From: Lysobacterales bacterium
Lineage (GTDB): Bacteria; Pseudomonadota; Gammaproteobacteria; Xanthomonadales; Xanthomonadaceae
Assembly (NCBI GenBank): GCA_016718605.1
Contig: JADKCY010000002.1
Coordinates: forward strand, 806,001 to 870,000
DNA length: 64,000 nucleotides
Direction of reading: 5' to 3'
Position 1 is the stretch's first letter. Each line of letters starts with the position of its first letter. The notes under the pieces were generated by a model. That model saw nothing but the letters and a program-made list of their open reading frames with translations, searched no databases and was not told where the DNA came from. The position numbers were made by a program, and so were the translations under genes. Shown in pieces: positions 63,310 through 64,000 of the stretch.

Positions 63310-64000
63310 TGGCAGGATCCACCCGCGCCAGTCCGATACAAGTGGTGCTCAATGCGGATCAGTTCGTCACGGACTGGACCCGTCCGCCCGGTGGGAACCC
63401 CACCGACTTCTTCGCCGGGCACGACGCGGATTTCATTGCGCACCGCCAATCAATGGTCAGGCAGCTGCACACCACGCGCGAGCAATTGCTTCGCCCCGGC
63501 GAACCCCGAATGGGCTTTCTCAAGGTCAGTATGCGGACCGAGGCATTGGCCAAGAGCCACCGTCCGGTAAAGGCCCTGTTTCGTGCTGATCGCGCCCGGA
63601 TGGTTGGCGTCGCAGGCCCCGGGGAGCTCATTCTTGCGGTGACGCCCGAGGGGCTGGACGCCGTAGCCCGGATCGCCGCGAGTGCCGAAGATGCCACGCG
63701 CTACAAGACGATTCCACCAAAGGACCCTGCCAAACCGCCCAAGCAAAAGCCGAATCCGACGCGTTCGCGCGCCGAAGTTGGAGCGATCCGCCAACTCGCT
63801 CTTTGGGATGCCACCGATCGGCGGCAGTTCTCCGTTGAGCAGTCCTTGGCTTGGCTTCAGGATATCCGAACGGGTGGCTTCTATCTGGTCGAACTTTTCG
63901 ACGCGCCGCCCTCCCCTGGACAATGGGACCGGTTGGAATTTGTCCAGCGTGGCTTGTTCGAGTCTTTTCGTGCACATATCCAAGGCCTCGGGCCAGGCGT
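63309..64000 (+). CDS. Probable S8-family protease partner, N-terminal part (cut by window edge)
   Basis: Open from ATG 63309 to the right edge (230 residues). It starts MAGSTRASPIQVVLNADQFV, then MGFLKVSMRTEALAKSHRPVKALF and GVAGPGELILAVTPEGLDAV, which resembles the pro-region of the subtilases paired with such ATPases. The catalytic Asp/His/Ser lie beyond the window, so the call depends on this region and on the overlap with the ATPase gene. Confidence 0.6.
   Translation, partial: MAGSTRASPIQVVLNADQFVTDWTRPPGGNPTDFFAGHDADFIAHRQSMVRQLHTTREQLLRPGEPRMGFLKVSMRTEALAKSHRPVKALFRADRARMVGVAGPGELILAVTPEGLDAVARIAASAEDATRYKTIPPKDPAKPPKQKPNPTRSRAEVGAIRQLALWDATDRRQFSVEQSLAWLQDIRTGGFYLVELFDAPPSPGQWDRLEFVQRGLFESFRAHIQGLGPG

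Noticed and set aside
23356..64000. CRISPR array or CRISPR-associated transposon
   Set aside because: No regular repeat-spacer array and no cas genes; the short repeated motifs at 58.6-59.3 kb are spaced irregularly inside tRNA-like folds.

Overview
The window looks like a chromosomal segment of a GC-rich gammaproteobacterium, most likely of the Xanthomonadales (Lysobacterales). The basis is family recognition and gene order (divergent trxA and rhlB next to rho, a long-N-terminus Rho, an mla operon, gspCDE) plus secreted proteins ending in a V/IFxxGFE tag that I associate with this order. No database search was possible.

Region 1 (1-23355) is the resident chromosome. In order it holds the N-terminal part of putA (minus, running off the left edge), an ECF sigma factor with a membrane Ser/Thr kinase carrying TPR-like repeats, a large FG-GAP/VCBS secreted protein, the complete phospholipid-transport set mlaF-E-D-C-B-A in tight overlap, a broken MAPEG gene, a small membrane protein, a RIO1-type kinase, rho, a DUF3149 mini-protein, trxA, rhlB, and the type II secretion genes gspC-gspD-gspE.

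Region 2 (23356-29681) is the transposition module of a Tn7-like transposon that has split comM (yifB). The end begins TGTGAATCCC at 23356, next to CCCGC, exactly at the Gly-Gly-Ser-Gln-Pro-Arg-Pro segment of ComM. The genes tnsA, tnsB, tnsC, tniQ and a zinc-finger/recombinase-like 'tniE' overlap one another by 4 bases. The N-terminal half of comM is not in the window, so the element probably continues past 64,000 and everything after 29.7 kb is probably cargo. This is inference, because the far end is not visible.

Region 3 (30.0-39.0 kb) is accessory DNA: a cytoplasmic subtilisin-like protease with a small downstream partner, two unknown proteins, a RES-Xre toxin-antitoxin pair, two unknown genes, an HNH endonuclease, and an IS3-family remnant abutting the 3' end of rdgC.

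Region 4 (39.1-52.0 kb) looks like an unusual peptide natural-product (RiPP/bacteriocin) locus. It has two very acidic double-glycine precursor peptides, each followed by a strong hairpin, a C39-peptidase ABC exporter with a membrane accessory protein, three different 2-oxoglutarate/Fe(II) oxygenases, a methyltransferase, a serine hydrolase, an HD-like protein, and MacA/MacB-type exporter parts. From about 44.4 to 52.6 kb nearly every gene carries single-base frameshifts while the frames in between stay well conserved, so either the sequence is error-prone here or the locus decayed very recently.

Region 5 (52.0-55.2 kb) is a junkyard: IS5-like and IS30-like remnants, an endonuclease I gene whose end is joined to the IS, and a truncated zeta-toxin-like pair.

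Region 6 (55.2-61.6 kb) is an RNA-repair locus: rtcR divergent from a Ro60/TROVE gene behind a clear sigma-54 promoter, then an array of about five tRNA-like/Y-RNA-like units, then rtcB and rtcA. Region 7 (62.0 kb to the edge) is an AAA+ ATPase overlapping the start of a second gene, a good match to the ATPase-plus-subtilase (IetAS-like) defence arrangement.
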